Part shown: positions 45,219 through 56,535 of the stretch, piece by piece | How the letters are laid out: every line of letters begins with the position of its first letter | Numbering within the stretch: the first letter of the stretch is position 1 | NCBI GenBank assembly: GCA_032871835.1 | Contig: CM065301.1 | Span: 80,880,069 to 80,944,068, forward strand | DNA length: 64,000 nt | DNA from: Dipteronia dyeriana | Taxonomy: Eukaryota > Streptophyta > Magnoliopsida > Sapindales > Sapindaceae | Reading direction: 5' to 3' | The notes under the pieces: generated by a model | The model's database searches: none | Told to the model about the DNA's origin: nothing | What the model saw: the letters and a program-made list of their open reading frames with translations, nothing else | Translations under genes and position numbers: made by a program

Positions 45219-45768
45219 ATGAGAAGTTAGACAAGTTATTTTCTTATGTTTCCCCTTTTTGTTGAATTGTTTTTAGGGTCTAACGGAGATGTGTTTAGGG
45301 TACCACCATTGAATGTTAATTAGAAGGATTTATTGAAACATTTAGAATTGGGAGATGACATCAAATTTGACGTCCCGGCCTTATATGTGTTTGGAGATTC
45401 TACGGTTGATAGTGGAAATAACAATCTTCTGCAATCGTCGTCCAAAGCTAATTACAAACCATTTGGAGTAGATTTTGCTAATGGGAAACCTACCGGTAGA
45501 TTCAGCAATGGTCGCATTGAAGCTGACTTCATTGGTAAGGATAAAAAAATATTGTGAGATTTTTTTCATTTTCAAATCAATATATTATTATTTTTTACTC
45601 ATGCATTCGATGTGATAGCACAAGTAGTCGGGTTGCCATTTCCTCCTCCATGCTTGGGATTGTCGAAAGCAGAGCAGAATACATTGCAAACTGGGGTGAA
45701 TTATGCATATAGTTCATGTGGTGTTCTCCCTGATACCGGAAAGTTTTTGGTAAGCAATATAATAATAC
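45219..45768 (+). pseudogene. GDSL esterase/lipase pseudogene, copy 3, exons 1-2 and start of intron 2
   Basis: Exons 45219-45534 and 45619-45749. The ATG is the position equivalent to copy 2. The fourth codon is TAG (45228) where copy 2 has TGG, and a second in-frame TAG lies at 45321 where copy 2 has CAG. Block I is intact ([12 protein letters not shown]), and exon 2 reads AQVVGLPFPPPCLGLSKAEQ without a break. The exon 1 donor is a normal GT. Intron 2 is invaded at 45769 by the nested retrotransposons, and the gene resumes at 59865. With exons 3-5 the coding length is 1155 nt, exactly 385 codons, so the gene died by point mutation rather than indels. Confidence 0.88.
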
Positions 45769-46387
45769 TGTTGTCGAGAAGAAATTGCAAGAACACAAAT
45801 CTAAACACAAAATAGAAAGCAATTATAAAAGAAAACACAAAAGATTTGTCGTGGTTCAACAATTTGTCTACGTCCACGGAGTGCACCGCACTCAATCTAC
45901 TATAGTCCAGAGTTGATTACAATCTCTCTGTCTCTTTTTCAGTCTCTCTACAATTGCTCTCTCTCTCTAGCAATTTTCTCACACACTACGTACTATTTTT
46001 CTGCTCTATTCTTCTCTTACTTTTAAGTACAAATAATGGTGGTATTTATATGTGAGCACTAGGGTTAGTCAAAATCCCAATTGGAATCTATATCCTATTC
46101 CAATTACTTTTGTACACAGGATTTCCTATTTCTCACGAAACTTGTCTGGACCGTTGTGTGGGCACATGCCTGCGCCGCGGTCCACAACGCATAACACGCA
46201 TGTGAAACTCCGCTCCACAGACCGCGGTGTTTGCATCTTATCTGCACCACGGTAAACACAACTTGTCACCTCTGGAATTCTTCGTTGTGTGTGTCGTGGT
46301 CTGAGTCATTGCCTCCGCCGCGATTGCCGCCGCGCCACCTTCCAGAATTGTTTTCTTTACTTGTTTCTTGCTTCACATAACCCAACA
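45769..46387 (-). repeat. 3' LTR of the Tnt1/Tork-like element (619 bp)
   Basis: Plus-strand TGTTGTCGAGAAG to AACCCAACA. Minus-strand TATAAATA at 46043-46050; CCGCGG at 46175 and 46222 lies upstream of that TATA in the element's orientation. Paired with 49692-49723 plus 59278-59859. Confidence 0.87.
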
Positions 46388-46399
46388 ATCTCCCACTTG
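46388..46399 (-). promoter_or_regulatory. Polypurine tract, Tnt1/Tork-like element
   Basis: Minus-strand CAAGTGGGAGAT immediately before the LTR, the classic PPT of this Copia group. Confidence 0.85.
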
Positions 46400-47068
46400 A
46401 ATACTGAAACTCAATAGGCATTCTCCATCCTTTCTTGATGACTTAGTAGAGAAATAACTATGCGATCATTCCCCACATCTTTACTCTTTAAGACCCACTG
46501 AAGTTACGAACAACTCTAGTTTTTCAGTAGTGACTGGCTTGGTTAACATGTCAGCCGGATTCTTAGTTCCTGCAATCTTCACTAGCTTTAACACTCCTTC
46601 TTCAATTAACGATTGAATGAAGTGATATCACAGGTCTATATGCTTGTTCCTATAATGGAACGCTGAATTCTTGGCCAAGTGTATTGCACTTTGACTGTTA
46701 CTATGCAACACATTCATCACCTGATCGAATCCCAACTCGGCTAACAACCCTTATAACCATATCAACTATTTGCTTGCTTCTGTCACAGCCACATACTCAG
46801 CTTCTGTTGTAGAGATTGTCACTATCTTTTATACCTGGGACACCCAACTAACTGCAGTACTCGCCATTGTAAACACATATTTGGTGGTACTTCTTCTATG
46901 ATCCACTTCTCCGGTAAAATCTGAATCCATATAACCTTCCAGCTTTAGTTTATCTCTCTTAAAGGTTAGACACTTCTCTATCGTACCCTGTAGGTATCTT
47001 AGGATCCAATTCACGACCTCCGAGTGAGGCTTGCCCTGATTGGACATGTAGCGGCTCACAACTCCCAT
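46400..47068 (-). pseudogene. RNase H and end of RT, Tnt1/Tork-like element
   Basis: Minus strand 46829-47068 covers the end of RT and the start of RNase H (VVNWILRYLQGTIEKCLTFK, MDSDFTGEVDHRRSTTKYVF). A stop after VSWVSQ is followed in frame by ISTTEAEYVAVTEA, the RNase H Glu motif, at about 46780-46820. The rest, to the PPT, is readable only in pieces. Confidence 0.75.
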
Positions 47069-47071
47069 TGC

Positions 47072-47640
47072 TTAGGAAATGTCAGGCCTTGTGCAAGTCA
47101 TGGCATATATTAGACTTCCAATAGCTAAAGCGTAAGAAACTCTAGCCATAAAGTCCATCTCTTCTTCCGTATTTGGACTCTGATCTTTAGACAACTTAAA
47201 GTGACTAGCTAAATGTGTTCTTACTGGTTTAGTATTTCCCATGCTAAATCTCTGTAACATCTTTCGAACGTACTCTGCATGTGAAAGCTTTAATGTAACT
47301 TCCTGTTCGTTTCTGCTAATCCTCGTTCCAAGAATTTGCTTTGCTGAACCCAAATCCTTCATCTCAAATTCACTCGAAAGTTACTTCTTCAAATTATTTA
47401 TCTCTTCTAAATCTGCACCAACTACTAACATGTCATCAACATAAAGTAGTAATATTATAAAGCTGGACTTAACCTTTTTAAAGTAGCAGCAGTGGTCAGC
47501 ATTGCATCTTAAGTAGCCATTCCTTTGCATGAACCCATTGGACTTCTTGTACCACTGTCGGGGAGCTTGTTTTAAACCATACAAGATTTTTGTCAACTTG
47601 CATACCAACTCTTCATTGCTGTCTTTCGCAAACCCTTTTG
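47072..47640 (-). pseudogene. Reverse transcriptase core, Tnt1/Tork-like element
   Basis: Minus strand 47381-47608 reads [20 protein letters not shown], then IILLLYVDDMLVVGAD with the canonical YVDD active site intact. 47072-47362 continues with MKDLGSAKQILGTRI and SHAEYVRKMLQRF. The two frames are separated by a stop near 47380. Confidence 0.82.
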
Positions 47641-48145
47641 GTTGCTATATGTATATCTCTTCCTCCAAATCTCCATGAAGAAAGGCATTCTTCATATCTA
47701 ACTGCTCCAGATATAACCCTTTTGTTACAACAATACTTAACACTAACCAGATCGTAGTTAGTTTAACAACAAGAGAATTTTTTTTAAAGTAGTCGATACC
47801 TTCAATTTGTTGGAAAACTTTGACTATGAGTCATGCCTTGCATCTCTTGGAACCGTCATGTTCCTCCTTGATCCGATACACCCACTTATTCTGTAGGGTT
47901 TTTTTCCTTCAGGCAACTTAGCTAACTCCCAAGTTTGGTTAGATGCCAACGACTCCATCTCATCCTTCATTGCAAGCTCCCACTTGCTCGCATCTTCTCC
48001 CTGACAAGCTTCATCATAGAACTCAGGTTCTCCCGCATCTGTCAGCAGCATGTAGTGCAAGTATTTCCTATTTGGTATAGGAGTTTGAGTTAATCTTCTC
48101 AATGTATTCTGGACATGTGTCATTGGAACATCTCTAGGTGGGATT
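47641..48145 (-). pseudogene. N-terminal part of RVT_2, Tnt1/Tork-like element
   Basis: Minus strand 47824-48123 reads EDASKWELAMKDEMESLASN, then QTWELAKLPEGKKPY, the conserved entry to the Copia RT. It shifts frame near 47895 (the expected KWV segment becomes CIGSRR), and 47641-47823 carries the broken middle. Confidence 0.75.
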
Positions 48146-49018
48146 AGTTCTTATACCTGAGGCTGCACACCTTGCTCTTCATCATTCTGTTTGATATGTT
48201 CCATGATCTCTCTATATTGTACATCATTTGGTCCAAAAAACTCTAGCTCTTCTGGCTCAAACATCTGTGTGTTCTTGTCTTTGTACATGACCCTTTCGTT
48301 GAAGACAATGTCTCTACTTCTGATCATCTTACGGTTTTGGTCATCCCACAGCTTGTAACCAAAGTCATTCTCTCCATAGCCCACCAAAGTACACTTTACT
48401 GACTTGGCGTCTAGCTTACTCCGTGCAAGATCACCTACATATACATAAGAGACACACCCAAACACTTTAAGGTGAGAGAGTTTTACCTCTTTTCCAGTCC
48501 AGACCTCTTCTGGTGTAGTGAGGTCTAAAGGCTTTGATGGTCCTCTGTTGATCAAATATGATGCTGTATTGACTGCTTCTGCCCAGAACTATTTTGGCAG
48601 CCCTGAGTGTAGCCTCATGCTTCTGGCTCTTTCAGTCAATGTTTTGTTCATCCGTTCTGCTATGCCATTCTGCTGTGGGGTTCAAGAAACCGTCCTACTA
48701 AGCTTTATCCCATTTTGGTAGCAAAACCACTTGAACTCATTGTCTTCATATTCTCCACCATTGTCTGAATGTAGCTTTTTGATCTTCAAACCTGTCTCAT
48801 TCTCAACCCTTGCTTTCCATCTCTTGAACATCAAATACCTCAGACTTGTATTTTAGAAAGTAAACCCATACCTTTCTAGAATGGTCGTCGATGAAAGTGA
48901 CGAAGTATAGTTTACCTCCGGTTGATGAGACTGAAGCTGGACCTCAAATATCAGTGTGCACTAGTTCCAGCTTCTCTTTTACCGGTGTTCATCCGGTCCT
49001 CTTGAAGCTCACTCGCTT
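48146..49018 (-). pseudogene. Integrase, Tnt1/Tork-like element
   Basis: Minus strand 48151-48555 holds the conserved C-terminal part (TPEEVWTGKEVKLSHLKVFG, GYGENDFGYKLWDDQNRKMI). Further right, 48560-49018 is the decayed rve core: TERMNKTLTERARS, part of the Glu motif region, can be read near 48630. The core has several stops and frameshifts. Confidence 0.72.
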
Positions 49019-49680
49019 CTATTTTTCTAGAATGCAATTCTCACAGAAATCAACTTCAACGGATTTTAAATCTGACAACTTACCTTTTGAATGCAGACAC
49101 TTCAACCCTTGAGAACTTATGTGCCCAAATCTCTGATGCCACAAGTTCAGATCGTCTTTGCTTTCCGTCATAGCGACTAAACCACACCCATTCGTGGTTA
49201 TGTAAAGTGAGCCATTCTTACTTCCTCGGGCGATTGTCATTGCACCTTTCGAAACCTTCCACTTATCACCTGTGAAAGTCGTCACAAAACCATATGACGC
49301 CAGTTGCCCAATAGAGATCAAATTCTTCCTTAAGTCTGGTATATGTCTCACATTACCGAGCTTCCAAACTGTCTCTTGCAGTTGAATCTTCACATCTCCC
49401 TTCCCGGTAATGTCGCATGCTTGATCATTACCAAGATACACTTTACCCATATTTCCAAAGATATAGTTCTCGAGCAATTCCCTGTGAGGTGTGGCATGGA
49501 ATGATGCTCCCGAATCCAAGACCCAGAACTCCGTCTTACTTTCCAACGAGAAGATAAGGCAGTCTTCTGACTCCTCCGATACCTAATTCGCACTGCTCAT
49601 GCCCTTATCTTTCTTCTCAAATCTACACTCATACGAGAGATGACATTTCTTACCACAATTCCAGCATTCAGCATCCCTTT
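49019..49680 (-). pseudogene. Zinc knuckle, protease and GAG-pre-integrase, Tnt1/Tork-like element
   Basis: On the minus strand, 49680 to 49600 reads CWNCGKKCHLSYEC, a CCHC knuckle, only a few codons after the PBS. After a TAG near 49585 the frame 49019-49546 has FWVLDSGASFHATPHRELLE (protease DSG) and LNLWHQRFGHISSQGLKCLH, then CENC (pre-integrase HHCC). Everything of gag upstream of the knuckle is absent. Confidence 0.8.
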
Positions 49681-49691
49681 CTGATACCAAT
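49681..49691 (-). promoter_or_regulatory. Primer binding site, Tnt1/Tork-like element
   Basis: Minus-strand TTGGTATCAG (plus-strand CTGATACCAA) adjoins the 5' LTR, matching an initiator tRNA-Met PBS. It is truncated on its inner side by the gag deletion. Confidence 0.75.
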
Positions 49692-49723
49692 TTTTATCGA
49701 GAAGAAATTGCAAGCACACAAAT
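49692..49723 (-). repeat. 5' LTR of the Tnt1/Tork-like element, inner tip
   Basis: TTTTATCGAGAAGAAATTGC corresponds to TGTTGTCGAGAAGAAATTGC at the start of the 3' LTR. It is cut after 32 bp by Copia member 2 and continues at 59278. CAAAT at 49719-49723 is the target duplication of that insertion. Confidence 0.82.
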
Positions 49724-51244
49724 TGTAAGTTCCTTGGTTTTTTTGATTGGCTCATTTCGTTAACAACCACATTTTGGGATCAATATATAAGGGTAGTTAA
49801 GGTCATCATTGCTCAAGTCCTCTTCCAAGCATCAAATGTAAAATCACTTGCTTAACTCCATTAAAGAGATTTAGTGTACACACTCACACTCATGCCTTTT
49901 ATTTTAATTATCTTGCTTGCATGCTTATTTGCCAATTTGAGTGCCTTGTGTGTCTTATTTTTATTTGAGTGTTGAATGTATGTTTGTGCTTTAAAAAGAG
50001 GATTTTTTCCTCTTTACAGCTGTCTACATCGTTCTCTGTACAGCCCCCACCGCGGCCTGCACAACGGTGTTTGAAAAAGGATGCACACTGTGGCTACCGC
50101 GGTCTATGCTTGTTGCATACGCTGCGGTCTCCCAAGCGGAGTTTCATAGAGAATGCATGTTGTCCAGACCGTGGACTGTGCAAGCTGCATGCACAGCGAC
50201 CTGCATAGTTACGATGTCCAGGCGATACACCACTCTCTGTGCCACGGTCTGGACACTTACCTAGACCGCGGTACAACCAGCGGTCCTGACGAGTTTTGGT
50301 TGACTTGCGCCCAAAACGATGCAGTTTCACTCGAGGCTTCATATAAATGTCCCATTTTCTTCCCAACTCATTTTTAGAGCTTCAAAACCTATTTTTGAGA
50401 GAGAGAGATAAGGTTATTTAGAGAGAGAAGCTCTAAGAATCCATTTTTACTCAACCATCCTTAAAATCCAAATCATCAAGCATCTTTCAAGCGTGGGTTT
50501 CTTGTGTGTTCATGACTAGGTAATCTCTACATGTTCTAAGCTTTATGTTTTCATTACTAAGACATGTATACCTAAGGTTTTAGTCTTTATTGCATATTAA
50601 TTGCTTGCTTGTATGTTTAATTGCTTTTATGACATGATTGTGTATTGATTATTGGTTGAGATGCATTAATTTGTGATAGCTAGCATTCAGGATGATTTTA
50701 CCCTTCTAGCTAATTCTTCTTGCCTTTGCATTTAGAACATTGATATCTAAGATTTGCCTTAATTGTCATTATTTATCCTAGATAAGCATGAATGTCTTGA
50801 CCTAGCATTTTTGCAAATTGAATATTCTTGCATATTCACTTAGGATGCCATTATCTCTTCATTATTGAGTTAGCTTGTGGCTAAGTGGTTAGTGCACAAG
50901 GCTTGTGATCCAAAATCGCTATTAAGGCCTGTTGGGTAGAGTGAAAGGGTTAGTAACTGAAGCGTTAGACGGGAGGTCAACCTATGTTGTAAAATTTCAC
51001 TCAATAGTGTATTTTGAGGATCAAGGGAGACGCTCTAAATAGCCTGTGGTTTTTCCCATTTGGAGGGTTTCCACGTATATTTTTCGTGTTGTTATTGTTT
51101 TATGTTTGTTGTCATTTATTTGAACATTTAAGTAGAATGGGGTAGAATTTTTAATATTAATTAGTTCACAAAATTGGTAATCTATCGAATTAAAACCTAT
51201 TCACCCTCTCTAGGTTATAGACACACACTTTCTAGGGAATTTCA
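49724..51244 (+). repeat. 5' LTR of Copia member 2 (1521 bp)
   Basis: TGTAAGTTCC to GGAATTTCA. In the first 125 nt I count about seven differences from its 3' LTR. CCGCGG at 50050, 50097 and 50266 precedes a TATA box (TATAAAT, 50342-50348). Confidence 0.88.
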
Positions 51245-51246
51245 AT

Positions 51247-51258
51247 TGGTATCAGAGC
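51247..51258 (+). promoter_or_regulatory. Primer binding site, initiator tRNA-Met
   Basis: TGGTATCAGAGC two bases after the LTR, identical to member 1. Confidence 0.9.
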
Positions 51259-51385
51259 CGGTGCCTAGATATACTTAGGTGATCCGGGTATTGTGTGTGT
51301 CTTACCTTGTGCAATTTTGGTTGTTTGCATTTTAGTGTGTTGCATTACATTTGCGTCTTCATATCATTTATTACCCTCAAACTTA

Positions 51386-52360
51386 ATGAGTGGAAACGGA
51401 AATAGTCATGAGGGAGCCTCAAGCACAAGACCCCATTTGCTCAATGGGGTGAATTACGCTACTTGGAAGGGCAAGATGGAAGCCTGTCTTTGCCAAATAG
51501 AAACCGTGCTTGGATGGCTATTGAAGACGGTTATATTCCTCCAACAATGACCACCGAGGATGGTGTAGAGGCTCATAAGCCCAAGTCTAGTTGGAGTACT
51601 CAAGAGTTTAAAGCATCCAAATGGAACAACAAGGCTATGCATGCCATCCTTTATGCCGTGGACGATAATCAATACAAGTTGGTCCAGAACACTAGGATTG
51701 TAAAGAGGCTTGGGACATTCTTCAAATGACACATGAGAGAACCAGGGTAGTCAAGGACTTAAAGCACCAAGTCCTCCAAATGCAATTTGAGATAATTAGG
51801 ATGGAGGAGCATGAATGCTTCAATGACTTCCAAGTGAAGGTGATGGATATTGTCAACCAAGGCCATCAACTTGGTGACCCCTATTCAGACAGGAGAGTTA
51901 AGCAAACAATTATGAGGTCACTTCCGTCAAGGTTCGAATCAAAGGTGACGGCACTTGAAGAGAACAGTGAGTACAAGAATATGAAGCCAAGTGAAGTCAT
52001 TGGAAGACTTATAGCTTATGATTCAAGATGGAACACCTCACCCACTCCTCTAAAGAAGCAAAAGAGCATTGCCTTGAAGACCACTAAGTTTGAAGAAGAT
52101 GAGGAGGACTCAGATGAAGAAATGACCCTCATGGTTAAAAGATTCAAGAAATTCATGAAGTTTGAGAGGAAAGGTTTTGTGAAGAAGAAAAATCCTTTCA
52201 AGAAGATTGAAAAGTTTCAAGAAAGTGACTCCAAGAATGGCATTCGATGTTTTGAATGCAGTGGTTTTGGTCACATTGCTCCAGAATGTGCAAATTTGAA
52301 GAAAACGAAAAAGGGGAATGCGATGGCGGCCACTTGGATAATAGTTAAGACTTAGAAGAG
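51386..52360 (+). pseudogene. gag of Copia member 2, frameshifted
   Basis: ATG 51386 opens MSGNGNSHEGASSTRPHLLN and runs into NYATWKGKMEACLCQIE, showing the original start of the family. A one-base loss near 51505 and another near 51700 shift the frame. The pieces 51463-51729 and 51726-52355 carry the rest of the UBN2-type gag (MQFEIIRMEEHECFNDFQVK) and the knuckle CFECSGFGHIAPEC at about 52249-52290. Confidence 0.83.
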
Positions 52361-53175
52361 GAAGAAAAATATTTGGATGATGAATATAGAGTTGCAAACT
52401 TTATTGCCTTCACAACATCTCATAATGGTAAGGAAGTTGTGAGTGACAAGGAAGAAGTAGATGACTCTAGTGATGAGAGTACCTCTTCTAACTCTAGGTT
52501 TGAGATTGATAAGGAAATGGACTATGTAGACTTCATGAAGTTTTTTGAAAAGTCTAGATTGAAAAAAAAAATGAGGTTCAAGAGTTGAAAAAAAAAAGAA
52601 TCTAGAGTTTACTTTCAAGATTACCAACTTGAGTGAGAAGGTAAAGAATGGAAATGAGTTAGAAGAGAGTTTAAAGTTGGAGCTTGTGATCACTAAGAAG
52701 AGTGAAGAAAACTTGAAGATTGAGCTTAGAGAAGCGAAAGAATTGATAGTCAAGATGACATCCGGAACCGAGAGACTTGACAAGATGTTATCATGTGGGA
52801 AGAGTCCTAATGATAAAATAGGCTTAAGATATATGGAAGGCAAGGAAGCCACTTCATTGAAGAAGACCATTTTTGTCAAAGTCAAGAGGTCAAAGAGACT
52901 TAAGGTTCACACCAACAAATGAGATCGAATGAAGTTGGAGAATCTTCAAAGCAAGCTCAAATGAAAGCTCAAACAAATTCTCAAGCTAAAGCTCATCCAC
53001 CAAGATCTAGAACACATCATACAAGACCTCAACTTCCAAGGAGCCCTCAAATTCAACAATGAAGTTTTCACCCACAACCAAGAAGAGAACTAATGTGGCT
53101 CAACCACAAAGGATATTTCAAAGAAGAGATTCGGCTCAACACCAAAGGACAACTCAAAGGAGATGAAAGTCCTTC
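52361..53175 (+). pseudogene. Acidic and coiled-coil linker, Copia member 2
   Basis: Acidic DKEEVDDSSDESTSSNSRF, then SEKVKNGNELEESLKLELVI with coiled-coil composition (52629-52922). An A-run near 52563-52600 has indels relative to member 1. The basic Gln-rich stretch after 52922 is out of frame. Confidence 0.65.
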
Positions 53176-54129
53176 ATGCTTGCACCAGGATATGGTATGA
53201 ATTCTTACTTTACTCCCATTTGTCATTTTTGTGGTGTTGAAGGTCACATAAGGCTGAACTGTTTTAAATTTATTAAGTTGTGTCGTTTTGAAAGCATGAT
53301 TGAGAAGAATATGCTTAGAATAGCCAAAATGCATGCACCTAGGAATTTTAGAGCCAATGAACCCAAGGCTCCTAGCAATGACAATGTTGCTACTAGGTGG
53401 ACTAGAACAAATGAGTATGTTTGCCATGTGGCCTAAGTGGCGTTGAAGGCGAAAGCCTCTAACACTTGGTATCTTGATAGTGGTTGTTGTAGGCACATGA
53501 CCGGAAACAAGAATTTCTTTGAAACTCTTGTGATGGAGGATGGTGGATTTGTCACCTTTGGTGATGGTTCACGTAAGAAGGTTCTAGGAAAAGGAAACAA
53601 TTCCATCCCCAGTTTACCCTCCTTACCTAATGCTTTCTATGTAGATGGCTTGCAAGCCAATCTCATTAGCATATCACATTTAAGTGATGAAAGGCTTTCG
53701 GTTTTGTTTGGAAAAATTGATTGCTCTATTCTAAGAGAAGATGTACATGTTCTATTGAAAGGCAAGAGATCAAGTGAAAATTGTTATTGTCTTGATTCAA
53801 ATGTCATCTCTTGCAATTTGACTAGTTGTGATCAAGTTGAATTATGGCATCAAAGGTTAGGTCATATGAATTTCATAGACCTGAAAGTTCTTGAGAGGTT
53901 GAAAGTTATGAGAGGCCATCCTAAGTTTGGAAATAGGATTGAGGGAGTTTGTGGACCTTGTCAACAAGGAAAGCAAACTAAGAGTGTGCATAAGAAGGCT
54001 AAGTACCTTGCCACTAAGGAGCCATTAGAGCTTCTTCATATGGACCTTATGGATCCCATGCACACTAAGAGTCTCGGTGGCAAGAGGTACATTTTTGTGT
54101 GTGTGGATGATTTTTCTAGATTTACTTAG
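53176..54129 (+). pseudogene. Second zinc knuckle, protease and GAG-pre-integrase, Copia member 2
   Basis: CHFCGVEGHIRLNC knuckle near 53219; TAA at about 53434 replaces a Gln codon; then 53437-54129 has NTWYLDSGCCRHMTGNKNFF (protease DSG), VELWHQRLGHMNFIDLKVLE and CGPCQQGKQTK, and enters the integrase core (HMDLMDPM). Member 1 has a TAG inside CGPCQ; here that codon is intact. Confidence 0.82.
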
Positions 54130-55128
54130 ACTTACTTTCTTATAGAAAAATCTGAAACGTTTGAAACTTTTAAAATGCTTTGCACTAAAATTCAAAATGA
54201 GAAGGATTCTCACATAAAATGCATTAAGAGAATTAGGAGTGATCATGGGAGAGAATTTGAAAATGCTAGCTTTGAAAACTTTTGTGATAGTCTTGGCATT
54301 TCCCATGAGTTCTCAGCTCCTCAAACTCCTCAACAAAATGGGGCAGTAGAGAGGAAGAATAGAGTCCTCCAAGAGATGTCCCGTGTGATGTTGCATAACA
54401 ACAATGTGCCTAGGAATCTTTGGGCTGAAGCTGTCAATACGGCTTGTCATATAGGCAATAGGGTGTTTTTTAGGCCCGAGACTAGGCAAACCTCCTATGA
54501 ATTGTGGAAGGGTAGGAAGCCAAATGTTAGCTACTTCCACTCATTTGGAAGCAAGTGCTACATTCTAAATGACCGTGATCAACTTGGCAAGTTTGATGCT
54601 AAGAGTGATGAGGGGATTTTCATTGGCTATGCCCTAAATAGTAAAGCCTATAGAGTTTTTAATTTGAAGATACGAAGTATTACGGAATCATCTAATGTGG
54701 TCATAGATGATTGTAGGCCTAAGGTTAGTAACCATAATGAGGAGATTAGTGTGGTTAATGATACTCCCTTGGTGAGGATTGATGAGATTTCTAGTGATGA
54801 AAAATCTAAACTTGAAAAAGAGGTCACTCAATCTCTTGATAGAGATCCTACTTTGATCTCTAAGGAACCCGCTCCTTGGGTTAGGCATCTCCACAAGAAG
54901 AGTGACATTCTTAGAAATATGAATGAGGGTGTGAGGACTAGACATCAATTAGCAAATCAAATTAGTTACACTTGCTACACCTCTCAAATTAAACCCAAAA
55001 AGGTAAATGAAGCTTTAAGTGATGAGTTTTGGGTTCTTGCTATGCAAGAAGAGCTAAACCAATTTGAAAGAAATGAGGTTTGGACTCTAGTTCTTAGGCC
55101 TAAAAACACTAATGTAATAGGCACCTAG
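54130..55128 (+). pseudogene. Integrase core, C-terminal part and start of RT, Copia member 2
   Basis: The first Asp segment ends at a TAG near 54127. The frame 54175-55128 (317 codons) then carries SDHGREFENASF (second Asp), QQNGAVERKNRVLQEMSRVM (Glu), the GKFDAKSDEGIFIGYAL tail, the Ser/Asp-rich linker and the first RT motif ([18 protein letters not shown]). It is the longest open stretch of any mobile element here. It ends at TAG where the family has TGG (GTKW). Confidence 0.82.
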
Positions 55129-55975
55129 TGGGTCTATAGGAATAAATTAGATGAGGATGGCAACATTGTGCGGAACAAAGCTAGACTTGTTGCACAAGGA
55201 TACTCTCAAATTGAGGGTATCGACTTTGAGGAGACTTTTGCTCTCGTTGCCCGTTTATAGTCCATTAGGCTTCTCTTATCCATTTCTTGTGTGCACAAGT
55301 TTAAATTACATCAAATGGATATTAAGAGTGCCTTCCTCAATGGCTTCTTGCAAGAGGAAGTGTTTGTTGAGCAACCTAAGGGGTTTGTGGATCCACACCA
55401 CCCCAATCATGTTTATCGCCTCAAGAAGGCGCTATATGGGTTGAAACAAGCACCGAGGGCTTGGTATGGGTGCCTCACTCTTTATCTTGTTGATAATGGC
55501 TATTCTAGAGGTAGTGTTGACAAGACTTTGTTCATCAAGTGCACTAAAGATGAGCTATTCATTGCTCAAATTTGTGTTGATGACATCATTATTGGTTCCA
55601 CCAACAACTTGAAAGTTCAACAATTTGTTGATGTCATGACTCATGAGTTTGCAATGAGCATGGTTGGTGAACTCAATTACTTCCGAGGCTTTCAAATCAA
55701 GCAAATGCATGATGGGATCTTCATATCCCAAGCTAAGTATGCCAAGATTCTAGTGAAGAAGTTTGGCCTTGAGAATGCCAAGCATTGTGACACACCAATG
55801 AGTACCACTTTGAAACTTAGCAAAGATGCTAGAGGAAAAGGTGTGGATCAAAGTCTATATCATGGTATGATAGGGAGCTTGCTATACTTGACTGCTAGTA
55901 GGCCCGATATATCTTTTAGTGTTGGTATGTGTGCTAGGCACCAACCAATCCCAAGGAATCCCATCTCTCCTCTGT
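55129..55975 (+). pseudogene. Reverse transcriptase of Copia member 2
   Basis: A TAG near 55258 interrupts the front part ([20 protein letters not shown]). The frame 55291-55977 has [37 protein letters not shown] and the active site as CVDDIIIGS, with Cys in place of the usual Tyr. It ends by a one-base loss near 55942. Confidence 0.82.
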
Positions 55976-56535
55976 GAAGAGAATCATTCGATATGTGAAT
56001 GGGACATCCAATTATGGGATATGGTACTCTTTTGACACTAATGCTAGTTTAGTTGTCTTTAGTGATGCAGATTGGGCAGGTAATTGTGATGATAGGAATA
56101 GTACATTGAGCGGTTGCTTCTTCCTAGGGAATAATCTTTTGTCTTGGTTTTGCAAGAAGCAAAATTCCATCTCGTTATCCACAGCCGAGATAGAGTATAT
56201 AACAGCTGGGAGTGCTTGCACACAACTCCTCTGGATGAAGCAAATGCTTGTGGATTATGGCCTTGAGCAAGATACTCTAACCCTTTATTGTGATAACATG
56301 AGTTCCATCAATATTTCAAAAAATCTTTTCCAACACTCTAGAACCAAGCATATTGACATTAGACATCATTTCATTAGGGAGCTTGTTGAGAACATATGCA
56401 TTGCACGAGAACATATGCATTGCACTTGAACATGTGGGCACAAATGATCAACTAGCGGATTTATTTACTAAACCATTAGATTCAACTAAGTTTAAATCTC
56501 TTAGTAGGTCTATTGGGATTTGTCATATGCATTAA
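55974..56535 (+). pseudogene. RNase H of Copia member 2
   Basis: WFCKKQNSISLSTAEIEYIT and LYCDNMSSINISKNLFQHSR are RNase H motifs. A 19-bp tandem duplication (56388-56406 and 56407-56425) shifts the frame just before LEHVGTNDQLADLFTKPLD. The family stop TAA is at about 56533-56535. Confidence 0.82.
56388..56425. repeat. 19-bp direct duplication in RNase H of Copia member 2
   Basis: GAGAACATATGCATTGCAC occurs twice without a gap; member 1 has it once (near 28450). It is a recent local slip or repair scar. Confidence 0.9.
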
